Source: Chrysophaeum taylorii (taxonomy: Eukaryota; Sar; Pelagophyceae; Pelagomonadales; Pelagomonadaceae). Taken from it: DNA of 30,137 bases. Positions 18,106 through 26,864 of this stretch are shown one piece after another. The position numbers and the translations under genes were made by a program. Where the stretch lies: assembly GCA_029834535.1 (NCBI GenBank), contig JAQMWT010000512.1:1-30137 (forward strand), read 5' to 3'. Under the pieces are notes generated by a model. That model was not told where the DNA came from, searched no databases, and saw only the letters and a list, made by a program, of their open reading frames with translations. Every line of letters begins with the position of its first letter. The first letter of the stretch is position 1.

Positions 18106-19875
18106 GACGATCAGGACCCTGCCCTTTGGCACGAGACGCCGCCCTCGACCTTCGTCTTCGACTACCGACCCCCCGACCCGACGGCACCCCGATCCCTTCG
18201 GGAGGCCCGTGGCCGCCCGGACGCGCCTGGCTGGACGGCGGCCGTCCTCAAGGAACACGGCGCCTTCTTCCAATTCGAGGCCATCCGCGTTGTCGCCGCC
18301 CGTGACGTCTCTGATGACGCCGTGGTCGTCGGCTGCATTACCGCCCTCGCCATCAAGCGCGATGGCACGCAGAAGGTTCGCTTCTGCTACGACGGGGCTC
18401 AAGCCAAACGGACCGAGACTGCGCATGCGCTCGCCGTCCCGGAGGACCACGACGATGCGCCTTGCACCGTCACTGCGGTTTCACCCTCGAACGCGTCGCC
18501 ATGCGCTGACAACAATGCCGTACTCGTCTTCGTGGCCGTCTGCAACCGCTACGGCTATGTCGCCTGCGCTGGGGACGCACGGTGCGCCTACCTCCAATCC
18601 CACCCACTCCTGCCTCATGAGCGCCGCTACATGCGCCCGCCTCGCCACATCGGCGACTACATGGCAGACCTTCCTCCGGACCAACGCTACGACCCGGCTC
18701 GGTCGCTGTGGCTCACGCTCAAGCCTGTCTACGGCCAGCCCGATGCGGGCCGCAAGTGGTATGAGACGTTCGTCGAGTACCTCGGCCTTCTTGGCTTCCT
18801 CGAATCGCCGTACCACCCCTGCTTCTTCTACCGCTATGAAGATGCTGGGCCGCCGACGGTACTCATCAGCGTTGTCGACAACATTCCGCTCGCGGGCCAA
18901 CCGGACGCCGTGGCAGAAGTACGCGCTGCGCTCAGCGACCGTTTTGTCATGACGTGGGAAGACGTCGCTCACGACATCTGCGGCATCACCCTCGACTACC
19001 GTGCCGATGGCTCTGTCTTCGCCCACCAGCGCCCGTACATCGACAAGGTCCTCGGCCACCTCGGCTACGGCTCGATCACGGTCGGGCCTGCCACACCGAT
19101 GCATCTGGACTTCAACGTCGACCCCCACGTCCCAGACAAGACGGCCGACAGCGGCGACGTCCGTACCGCGCTCGCCATCAACCCACGCGAGGCCCTTGGT
19201 CTGCTCATGTTCACGCGGGCGACGTTACCCACCTTCGCGCGCACGGTTCACGTCCTGGCCACCGCCGTAAACGTATGGTCCAAGCGCCACGCTCGGGCCC
19301 TCGACCGTGCCCTGCGCTGGCTCGCGGCTCACCGAGACCTTGGCATCCTGTTTTCTGCTGCCTACCGAGGCGCCTTCCACCTCTCTGCTTATGCGGACGA
19401 GAGTCTTGGCTGTGAGCTCGCTCGCGGTGCGCACGGCTCTGCCCTATCGCGCCTCGGTGGTGCCATTCTCCTCCAGGGGGCCTGCGTCTCTGGGGCCAGT
19501 CGGCGCGTCTCTGCGACATGCCACAGCACGCCTGAGATTGCCATCTTAGCCCTGTCCCACACTGTCCGTCGCCTTCTTGGCGTGCGCCACCTCATCCAGA
19601 CCCTCGAAGGGGTCCGGCCGCCTCGCACCACGGTCTGGTGTGATAACCAACCGGCACTGAAGATCATCCGTCGCCGTCTTCTGTCGCCTAACTTGCGCCA
19701 CCTGCGTATCGCCCTCAATTCCCTCATTTGCGCAGTTGATACGTACGACTGTGCCTACAAGTACGTCAAGACCAAGCTCAATTACGCCAACGTCTTCGTT
19801 TCCAACGAGGACGCTGACCTCTTCGACCGCGATACTGCCTTCCTCACCGGTCATGTCACCCCTGACCTCTCCTAG
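18090..19875 (+). CDS. pol: Copia-2 reverse transcriptase-RNase H part
   Basis: Open in its frame from 17779, with Copia-like sense from GLFDDDQDPALWHET (about 18096) onward. RT blocks: PGWTAAVLKEHGAF (entry block), AGDARCAYLQ with catalytic Asp (18574-18576), LKPVYGQPDAGRKWYETF (YGLKQ block), and SVVDNIPLAG where YVDD is expected: first Asp at 18877-18879, second Asp replaced by Asn (AAC, 18880-18882). RNase H: AYADESLG (Asp 19396), STPEIAILAL (Glu 19534), TVWCDNQPAL (Asp 19642), LRHLRIALN and YVKTKLNYANVFV, ending at TAG 19873-19875. Gag-Pro-Int lies in the +1-relative frame, so expression needs a -1 frameshift or the copy carries a one-base lesion. Most Copia elements use one frame, so a mutation is the simpler reading. 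Confidence 0.85.
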
Positions 19876-19990
19876 ACTCCTGGGGAGGTCCTACCTCGCT
19901 CTTGTTCTTTCTTTTTCGCGCCCTTCCGCGGCGCTTCGCTCCTTTCACGTGCCTCCTGCAGCCCTCTCTTCGCACCTGATCGCTTCGCTG

Positions 19991-20000
19991 GATGGGGAGG
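19991..20000 (+). other. Polypurine tract of Copia-2
   Basis: GATGGGGAGG ends exactly before the 3' LTR (20001), where plus-strand DNA synthesis is primed in LTR retroelements. About 115 bp of unremarkable non-coding sequence separates it from the pol stop. Confidence 0.65.
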
Positions 20001-20117
20001 CACCAGCCTGTCCCAGTGACACGCCACTGACACACCACGCACGCGCCACGTCGCCTGTCCTGACACTAGGTCACATGCCACGTTCACTTCATACGCACAT
20101 GACACTCATGCGCCAAT
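20001..20117 (+). repeat. 3' LTR of Copia-2 with target duplication CCAAT
   Basis: The LTR at 20001-20112 differs from the 5' LTR at three of 112 positions (about 97% identity), indicating a recent insertion. CCAAT at 20113-20117 completes the 5-bp target duplication. Confidence 0.85.
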
Positions 20118-20412
20118 CTCTAACCCCAGTAAGTTCACCTGGTCCCAGTAAGTTCACCTGGTCAGTAAGTTCACCTAGTCCAAATCTCTAACCCCAGTAA
20201 GTTCGGCGTAAGCCCACTCGTGCTCACACCACTCCATCGAGCTCGTCGCTCTCGCCTCCGCCAATCTAAGGTGCTTTGATCCGCACACGCCGCTAATCTT
20301 TGAGTTTACTCTAAAACCCCCAGTAAGTTCACCTGGTCCCAGTAAGTTCACCTGGTCACTATACTCACCTAGTCCCAATCTCAAACCCCAGTAAGTTCAC
20401 CTGGTCCCAGTA

Positions 20413-20690
20413 AGTTCACCTACAGTGCGCGTGTAGACGCCGGGAGGGGGCTTATCGGTATTGCGGAGCACGTGTGGGGTAGGGTGGAGTCGTCGACTCA
20501 GAAGAGCATATTCTCGTGGTTGCCGATCGACAGAGAGCCACGTAGAGCTGGACGTGACAGAAGACGGGCTTGTGGGCAAGAGGACGCGGACCTCGCGGGG
20601 CGTCTGGCCCTGGCTCTTGTTGATCGTTTGGCGTAGGCGGGCCTTAAGGGATACAGGTTGGAGGAGCCTCGGTGACAACGACACGATCAA
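20413..20690 (-). pseudogene. Helitron/Pif1-like helicase fragment (H3)
   Basis: The minus strand encodes LRQTINKSQGQTPREV, the most conserved late helicase block, in the frame that also stays open to 20690. The following QLYVAL block is shifted by an indel near 20570. The RAILTP-CNGTR part is mostly deleted. It is a non-functional remnant. Confidence 0.7.
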
Positions 20691-20891
20691 TCATGTATCT
20701 GGTACCGTTGCAGTGGCCGTGCGACGGGTCGAGGTGAGCCGCCGCGGGTCGTGGAAATAGCCTGCGAGGTCGCCGTAGACGGCTTGGAGGATCAATGTGT
20801 GGCTCGCGGGCCTACATGATCCTTACCCTAAATCGGGGGACAAACAAACAAACAAACAAACAGACAAACATCTGTCGATTAGTAGTTAGGA

Positions 20892-21235
20892 AACCCAACT
20901 TGGGTCTGCGGTTTTTTTGACGGGAAATCGGTCGATTTGGACCGGAGCTTTGTTCGGGCCTCCGAGGAGGTCCTCTTGGGCTTCCCGTGAAGGTACAAGT
21001 GACTCCGGGCGAGCCCGTATGACTTATATGCACTATGCCTGAAGTTGGCGTCCGCATTACGAGTCTAGTTTCGGCGCCCTACGTGCCGCTAGCGGTCGGA
21101 AGCGACTCAAGTCGGACCGCAGAGAGGCCCCGACACGCGAGGGGACCGTTCCTAGTCCCCTCGCCACGTTTTTCGTGTGCCGAGTTCATCACCAGAGTCA
21201 TGCAAATAGCTAGTCAGCGAGAGTCATGCAAATAG
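20892..21235. other. Intergenic stretch with hairpin and 26-bp duplication
   Basis: No gene is seen. It contains a perfect 10-bp stem (21137-21146 with 21155-21164, GCGAGGGGAC/GTCCCCTCGC, 8-nt loop). A perfect 26-bp tandem duplication, starting GAGTCATGCAAATAGCTAGT, lies at 21195-21220 and 21221-21246 and runs into the end of the next frame. This stretch would have been the upstream flank of the F-box-like gene before H3 inserted. Confidence 0.6.
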
Positions 21236-21862
21236 CTAGTCAGCGACGTTATCCTCCTCCAGAGTCAACGCGGATAGAATTGACGCGTCGATCGCGCGAT
21301 GGGAGGAGTGTTTGCGCTTGAGACGAGCAGCCTCTCTTTGTCGTTCGATTTTGGCGTGTTCGAACTCGGCGGGGCCCACGTCCTCGGAGCGGTAGACGAG
21401 TTTGTACTCGCGGGCGACGCGAGAGAACCGCAAGAGCCGGAGAGGCGGAAGGTGTCTGAGGCCAATGCTGTCGAAGACGCGCTCACGTTGTCGGCGCGCC
21501 ATCTCACTTTCTGACATCCTCGACCCGAAGAAGAAAATTGTCCGAGTCCCAGAAGCTTTGGTGCTGCTTGCCAATCTTGAGCGTCTGGAGAGCCAGAGAC
21601 AGGAACCACCTGACGCCGCCGCGCTCAGATAGGAAGACCTTATCAAAGGGCGCTTGATTGTCGGATCGATCGTGAGGTCGACATCGTTGTTGCAGTCGTC
21701 GCCGTCTTCGTCGCAAACGTCGGGATCTGGCACGTTGGTCGCTACTTGGCGAAGCTTGTCATGCTTGTCACCTGAGTTGCAAAACCCGTGGATCCAAGCG
21801 TTTCTTCCATGGGGGCCATCAACAGTTGCAGGAGTGTCCGGAGCCGCTTCCAGTACAAGCAC
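21236..21862 (-). pseudogene. Degenerate hypothetical gene
   Basis: I do not recognise the family. The 208-codon minus-strand frame looks protein-like at both ends: an Asp-rich DEDGDDCNNDVDLTIDPT region, and a C-terminal RVFDSIGLRHLPPLRLLRFS, REYKLVYRSEDVGPAEFEHA, then a basic helix ending ALTLEEDNVAD. Between about 21530 and 21645 the neighbouring frame (PFDKVFLSERGG, RWFLSLALQTLKIGKQHQSF) looks much more like protein than this one. Two compensating indels or a small intron would explain this. The last codons fall in the 26-bp tandem duplication. The start lies 106 bp from the H4 terminus. Confidence 0.4.
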
Positions 21863-22080
21863 AGCCGACCTGTCATCACGCTCTTCGGCTCCTCAGCAAC
21901 GCGCAACCAAGCTCCACGCGAAAATCAAAAAACACCGTAGACGCTTACCCCTATATTTTAATCCCTTACAAGTGCAGGCCAGTAAGTTCACCTAGTCCAA
22001 TCTCTAACCCCAGTAAGTTCACCTGGTCCCAGTTCACCTGGTCACTAAGTTCACCTAGTCCCAATCTCTAACCCCAGTAA

Positions 22081-22485
22081 CTAACTAACTAACTAACTTC
22101 AGACCTCTCCCGAGCATGGGAGCCAGGCCGGACCGGCAGGAGCCGGTACGGAATCACAGAGGAGGAAAATCACGCAGTTGGGGCAGGGCGACGGACGAGG
22201 ACGGACTTGTTGATGGTGGACCGCCACTGCGCGCGGTCTTGTGCGAGGTCGTGCAAAAGCGTCGCAGGCCGCGGACGCGTTGGTCCACGAAGAATCGACC
22301 TGTCCGTCGCGTTCTGCCCAACCGAGCGAACCCCATCCCAGCGCGGACTTTCCGGGCGCGAACCGGCCAGCCCGGGAGGCGAGCAGGCACCGTCTCACTC
22401 CGGGACGGCCGGGGCCGCCGCAGGGAGCAAGCGTGTTAGGCGCCGTCCTCCATCGCAACCAACGGTTAGCGATCGCAGGGTTAGG
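22081..22485 (-). mobile_element. (TAAC)n-ended repeat, copy B, inserted in H4
   Basis: The left boundary is the (CTAA)n tract and the right boundary is CAGGGTTAGG. Flanking GTAA at 22077-22080 and 22486-22489 is duplicated, and removing the insert restores the H-family sequence CCCCAGTAAGTTCGGCGTAA. A 4-bp duplication plus a simple (GTTA)n end on the minus strand fits a target-primed non-LTR retroelement (SINE or truncated LINE), but no RT or tRNA-like head is recognised. It shares both ends with copy A (9912-10350). Confidence 0.65.
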
Positions 22486-22689
22486 GTAAGTTCGGCGTAA
22501 ACCCACTCGTGCTCACGCCCACTCCTTCGAGCTCGTCGCTCTCACCCCCGCCAATCCAAGCTGCTTTGATCCGCACGCGCCGCCAACCCTTGAGTATACT
22601 CTAAAAACCCCAGTAAGTTCACCTGGTCCCAGTAAGTTCACCTGGTCACTCAGTTCACCTAGTCCCAATCTCAAACCCCAGTAAGTTCA

Positions 22690-23308
22690 CCTGGTCCCAG
22701 TAAGTTCACCTACAGTGCGCGTGTAGACGCCGGGAGGGGGCTTATCGGTATTGCGCAGCACGTGTGGGGTAGGGTGGAGTCGTCGACCCAGAAGAGGATA
22801 TCCGCGGGGTTGCCGATCGACAGAGAGCCACGTAGAGCTGGACGTGGCAGAAGACGGGCTTCGCCAAGAGGACGCCGACCTCGCGGGGCGTCTGGCCCTG
22901 GCTCTTGGTGATCGTTTGGCGTCGGCGGGCCTTAAGCCTAAGTTAAGGGATACAGGTTGGAGGAGCCTCGGTGACACGACACGATCGATCATGTATCTGG
23001 TACCGTTGCAGTGGCCGTGCGAAGGGTAGGTGCGAAGACTTTAAGCTCGCGATCAAAGTCCGCATGCCGTTGGTTATCAGGGAGTTGAAAACTCGACTGT
23101 TAAGAGCGAGGCGTCGTCTTCCGACCCAACCTAGTCGGCCGAAAAGAACTCCGACGCCTCGTCTTCGGGAAAAAAGAGCCGCGGTCATGCGCGCGTTGTC
23201 AGCATCGACAACATCGTTTCGACGGGGCGTGAGAATGGCGCGCTGAAAGAGCCGCCGCGGGTCGTGGAAACAGTCTGCGAGGTCGCCGTAGACGGCTTGG
23301 AGGATCAA
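22690..23308 (-). pseudogene. Helitron/Pif1-like helicase fragment (H4)
   Basis: On the minus strand the first part reads through AVYGDLADCFHDPRRLFQ, RAILTP and DADNARMTAALF (23308 downward), then FNSL.TNGM. Indels move the CNGTR-equivalent and INKSQGQT-equivalent blocks out of frame; a 10-bp insertion (CCTAAGTTAA, near 22936) lies just before the latter. Same internal deletion as the other copies. Non-functional. Confidence 0.72.
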
Positions 23309-23868
23309 TGCCTGCCTGCCGTGCGCCTACCTGACCCTTACCCCAAATCGGGGGACAGACAAACAGACAAACAGACAGACAAACACCTGTCGATTAGTAG
23401 TAAGGACCCTTCAATTTTTTCTTTTACCACTGATTTTTTCTCCCTTACCACCTTAGTCCACAACAATCCACAATAATTAATTGGGAAACGTGTGTCTGTC
23501 CGTGAGGAAACATTACCGGGCCTATACTTTCTGTTCTTTCGAGCATGTATGTTCGAAACGGCCCGACAAAATCTGCGTTTTGTAAAGCCGATTTATTTCA
23601 AAACGCTTCACCCGCGACCTACTTTCTGTTCTTTCGCTAATGTATGCGCCAAAAGCGTTGCTATTTATAAAATGTTTTCTTCTTGGCATCTGTGAGAGCC
23701 TTGTAGTATGGGAGAGTGCGAAGAAGTTTAAGCGAGAATCTGGGGTGGTCGCGTTGCGTACGTCTCGAGTTCGGATCCTGGTGGTCGATTTGTATGCTGA
23801 GTGTAGCCTGGGGAGTGTGGGTAAAGACGATTTTCGGGTATGTGGTGCGCCTAGGTCCCTGGTTTCGA

Positions 23869-23878
23869 GTTCGAATCC
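23869..23878 (+). promoter_or_regulatory. B-box-like motif (pol III type) in unit I
   Basis: GTTCGAATCC matches the core of the tRNA/SINE internal B box (GGTTCGANNCC). A second, weaker one, GTTCGGATCC, is at 23769-23778. No tRNA fold forms around it. It is conserved at 28883-28892 in diverged unit III. Confidence 0.35.
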
Positions 23879-23978
23879 CGTAGTAAATTGGACGCTGGTA
23901 GTCGTAAAAATCGAGAGTATTTCGAAGAAGAAAACCCTTAGTATTTCTAAAAAGAAAACCCTTACCCTTCTTCGTCTT

Positions 23979-24966
23979 CCTTACTACTAATCGACAGATG
24001 TTTGTCTGTTTGTTTGTTTGTTTGTCCCCAGATTTAGGGTAAGGATCAGTTTGGCCCGCGAGCCAGACAGTGATCCTCCAAGCCGTCTACGGTGACCTCG
24101 CAGACTGTTTCCACGACCCGCGGCGGCTCATTCAGCGCGCCATTCTCACGCCCCGTCGAAGCGATGTTGTCGATGCTGACAACGCGCGCGTGACCGCGGC
24201 CTTTTTTTCCCGAAGACGAGGCGTCGAAGTTCTTTTGGGTCGGAGGCCGACGCCTCGCTCTTTACAGTCGAGTTTTCAACTCCCTGACAACCAACGGGAT
24301 GCTGACTTTGATCGCGAGCTTAAAGTCTTCGCAACCTCGACCCGTCGCACGGCCACTGCAACGGTACCAGATACATCATTGATCGTGTCGTTGTCGCCGA
24401 GGCTCCTCCAACCTGTATCCCTTAAGGCCCGCCTACGCCAAACAACCAACAAGAGCCAGGGCCAGACGCCCCGCGAGGTCGGCGTCCTCTTGCCCACAAG
24501 CCCGTCTTCTGTCACGTCCAGCGCTACGTGGCTCTCTGTCGATCGGCAACCCCGAGGATATGCTCTTCTGGGTCGACGACTCCACCCTACCCCACACGTG
24601 CTGCACAATACCGATAAGACCCCACCCGGCGTCTACTCGCGCACTATCGGTTAACTTACTGGGACCAGGTGAACTTACTGGGGTTAGAGATTGGGACTAG
24701 GTGAACTTAGTGACCAGGTGAACTTACTGAGACCAAGTGTGAACTTACTGGGGCTTTTAGAGTAAACTCAAAGCTTAGCGGCATGTGCGGATCAAAGCAG
24801 CTTAGATTGGCGGGGGTGAGAGCGACGAGCTCAAAGGAGAGTGGGTGTGGGTTTACGCCGAACTTACTGGGGTTAGAGATTGGGACCAGGTGAACTTACT
24901 GGGACCAGACCTGAACTTACTAGGGTTAGAGATTGGGACTAGGTGAACTTACTGGCCTGCACTTGT
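23979..24966 (+). mobile_element. Helitron-like relic H5
   Basis: Best-preserved full-length copy. It runs from TCCTTACTACTAATCGACAG, through a (TGTT)n leader and the helicase relic, to the subterminal GGTGAACTTACTGG zone (24655-24950) and terminus GGCCTGCACTTGT. It lies inside unit I between CCTTACCCTTCTTC repeats, without a clear target duplication, as expected for Helitrons. Confidence 0.75.
24070..24654 (+). pseudogene. Helitron/Pif1-like helicase fragment (H5)
   Basis: A 194-codon frame happens to be open across the relic, but it is a mixture. It begins in the authentic frame (AVYGDLADCFHDPRRL, RAILTPRR, DADNARVTAAF) and leaves it at a poly-T expansion near 24207. It regains it for LRQTTNKSQGQTPREV (INKSQGQT with Ile to Thr) and loses it again near 24495. 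It lacks Walker A/B and Rep domains, so helicase activity is not possible. Confidence 0.72.
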
Positions 24967-26181
24967 ATTTATAAAAGGAAACTCCTTACCCTTCTTCCTC
25001 TTTTTTTTGCTATGAAAACCCTTGGCCAATCTTTTTTGAAGTAAGGTTGGCGCGTGCGACGGCGATGGAGCCTTCGCCCGGCAAACGGGACGACGCGCTC
25101 GAGCCAGGGACGCTACGCGAGCCTCGACGCCGGCATGGCATGCCGGGGTTTTTCTTTCGATGTTCTTTCGGGGTTCTGGCGCGCGCAAGAATGCGACGCG
25201 ATTTCGCCTTTTTTACGCGCGAACTCTTCGGTACGCGCGCGATGCGTGCCGGCGTCTTCGTCGCCGCTGCGACCGGCCACCGAAATCGAGAAGGGCTTGC
25301 CGCGCTCGCGTCTGCGGTCAAAGCCCGCTTCCACGGCCACGACTCGCTCTTCCGACGGGACGTCCTCGAGAACGTGCGAGAGCGAACGAGACTCGACCGT
25401 CGACTCGGTGGATCAAACATCGTTTCACCTTCGATACGATGCTTGCCGCCGGCTTCGTCGCCGCTGCGAGCGGCCACCGCCGTCGCGACCGCGGACTCGG
25501 ACACGCGGGTTGACGTCCAGTCGACCAACCCAAAAAAAAACTCCGCGGCGCGGCGTGCCGCCCGGCGCACTCGGCGGCGCGCTCGACGCGTCTGCCAGCG
25601 CTTCGATACGATGCGTGCCGGCGTCTTCGTCGCCGCTGCGAGCGGCCACCGCCGTCCCGACCGCGGCCTCGGACTCTCCCCCGCGGGCGACAACGGCTCG
25701 CCGTAAAGTCGCGGCCTTCGTCGAGGCGTCGTCGAGCTCGACGCGTCTGCGATGGCGATTTCGCTTTCGTCGACGGTGGTCGCGCCACGTCCTGGGACTA
25801 GCCGGGCTTTCGTCGACGGTGGTCGCGCCACGTCCTGGGACTGGCCGCGTTCTGGCCATCGCAAACCTCGCGTCCTACTGCTGGAGCGCCTACGGATCGA
25901 AGACCAGGAACAACGACGACCGCGACGACCGGCCGCGCGCTCGCGCGCGCCCACGCTCATAGTCCATCCGCAAAAAACGCAAAGCCGAAAATAAACAGGC
26001 ATAACGCTAACCCCCAGAACGCTTCGCGCAACGGAAAGGAAGGAAAACGGTAGACACCCTAACCCAAGAACGAAAAATTACGCAGAAATCTTCAAGAACC
26101 GAAAAGACAGAATTTCCAGGGCGTGCGACGGCGTTTTTGGTCGGCTCCCGAGACGCGGCGGCCGTCGAGGCGGTGGGGGGT

Positions 26182-26259
26182 CCGGGGGTGTCCCCCGGCG
26201 GGGGGTTTGGGGGGGCAGAGCCCCCCAATTCCCGGGGGGTTCGGGGGGCTTGCCCCCCG
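26182..26259 (+). other. Cluster of three G/C hairpins (unit I)
   Basis: Stems: CCGGGGG/CCCCCGG (26182-26198, loop TGT); GGGGGG/CCCCCC (26210-26226, loop CAGAG); CGGGGGGC/GCCCCCCG (26242-26259, loop TT). The G runs could also form quadruplexes. Confidence 0.8.
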
Positions 26260-26693
26260 AGAAAAAGGCCGGAAAAAACCCGACTTGGCTTTACTAGTCC
26301 ACAATAATTAATTGGGAAACGTGTGTGTGTCCGTGAGGAAACATTAACGGAACTCTACTTTCTGTTCTTTCGAGCATGTATGCTCGAAACGGGCCGACAA
26401 AATCTGCGTTTTGTAAAGCCGATTTATTTCAAAACGCTTCACCCGCGGCCTACTTTCTGTTCTTTGCTAAATGTATGCGCCAAAAGCGTTGCTATTTATA
26501 AAATGTTTTCTTCTTGCCATCTGCGGCGAGAGCCTTGTAGTATGTAGTATCGGAGAGACCGAAGAAGTTTGAGCGAGAATCTGGGGTGGTCGCTGTACAA
26601 ACGTCTCGAGTTCGGATCCTGTTGGTCGATTTGTATGCTGGTAATCGTAGATCGAGAGTATTTCGAAGAAGAAAACCCTAACCTTCCGTCTTC

Positions 26694-26864
26694 GTCCCCC
26701 GGCCATACCCCGTCCCACTGCGAACGTTCCGGCTGCCAACCGGCGCGCCCGGGAGGCGAATAGGTGCCAACCTACCCCGGGAGGGCGGATGCCCTCGCAA
26801 GGCTCAGGATTCGTGAGGCACCGTCCTCCATCGCAACCGCAGTCGGCGATCAGGGTAAGGTGTA
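26694..26864 (-). mobile_element. Fragment of the (TAAC)n-family repeat, copy C
   Basis: Shares CCGGCCATACCCCGTCCCAC and the following 40 bp with 10117-10170. Its end (GTCCTCCATCGCAACC ... CAGGGTAAGG) is shared with copies A and B. It lacks the (TAAC)n tract. It is flanked by copies of TCGAGAGT...TTCGAAGAAG (about 26652 and 26879), a host-unit sequence that occurs once in unit I. Confidence 0.5.

Larger units (their letters stand above)
14939..20112 (+). mobile_element. Near-complete Ty1/Copia retrotransposon (Copia-2)
   Basis: The element is 5,174 bp with LTRs of 112 bp, a tRNA-type primer site, a gag-pol reading frame (15095-19875) with the Copia order PR-INT-RT-RH, and a purine-rich tract immediately before the 3' LTR. 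It is inserted in relic H3. It is strongly GC-biased at third codon positions, unlike AT-richer Copia-1. A single frame offset and an altered RT motif question its activity. Confidence 0.9.
14904..20891 (-). mobile_element. Helitron-like relic H3, split by Copia-2
   Basis: Inverted copy. Its 3' terminus ACAAGTGCAGGCC (plus-strand reading) is at 14904. It is interrupted at 14938, resumes after the Copia-2 target duplication at 20113 and ends AGTAGTTAGGA at 20891. The subterminal zone 20113-20430 contains the AGTAAGTTCACCTGG motifs. About 220 bp of the helicase part is deleted at about 20733 compared with H1. A (CAAA)n stretch lies at 20840-20870. Without Copia-2 it would be about 810 bp. Confidence 0.72.
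21968..23406 (-). mobile_element. Helitron-like relic H4 with nested (TAAC)n repeat
   Basis: Inverted copy. The terminus ACAAGTGCAGGCC (plus-strand reading) starts at 21968 and the opposite end AGTAGTAAGGA ends at 23406. Subterminal AGTAAGTTCACCTGG motifs lie at 21980-22076 and 22600-22710, interrupted by the 405-bp repeat at 22081-22485. The 5' leader carries a (CAGA/CAAA)n tract at 23354-23385. It contains the same helicase relic as H1. Confidence 0.72.
23469..26299 (+). repeat. 1.9-kb tandem repeat unit I (with H5 inside)
   Basis: Starts CACAATAATTAATTGGGAAACG, which recurs at 26300. Excluding H5 (23979-24966) the unit is about 1,843 bp. Parts in order: a mixed-composition block with paired ACTTTCTGTTCTTTCG motifs; a segment with B-box-like motifs; A/C-rich GAAGAAGAAAACCCT repeats; a GC-rich block (25030-25950) with GCCGCTGCGA(G/C)CGGCCACCG repeated three times; and an A-rich block ending in the G/C hairpin cluster. 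Long open frames in several overlapping phases of the GC-rich block are expected from composition. Confidence 0.75.

Noticed and set aside
20840..20870. (CAAA)n tract as an independent microsatellite of interest
   Set aside because: It is the variable 5' leader present in relics H3-H5, so it is explained by the family.
22471..22490. TTAGGG/TTTAGGG-like words (GGTTAGGG, GATTTAGGG, AAACCCTAA) suggesting telomeric repeats
   Set aside because: They occur as single or few units inside dispersed repeats, never as an array, so a telomere or interstitial telomeric tract is not supported.
23820..23900. Possible tRNA gene around GTTCGAATCCC
   Set aside because: No acceptor stem, D arm or anticodon arm can be folded around the motif; kept only as a B-box-like site.
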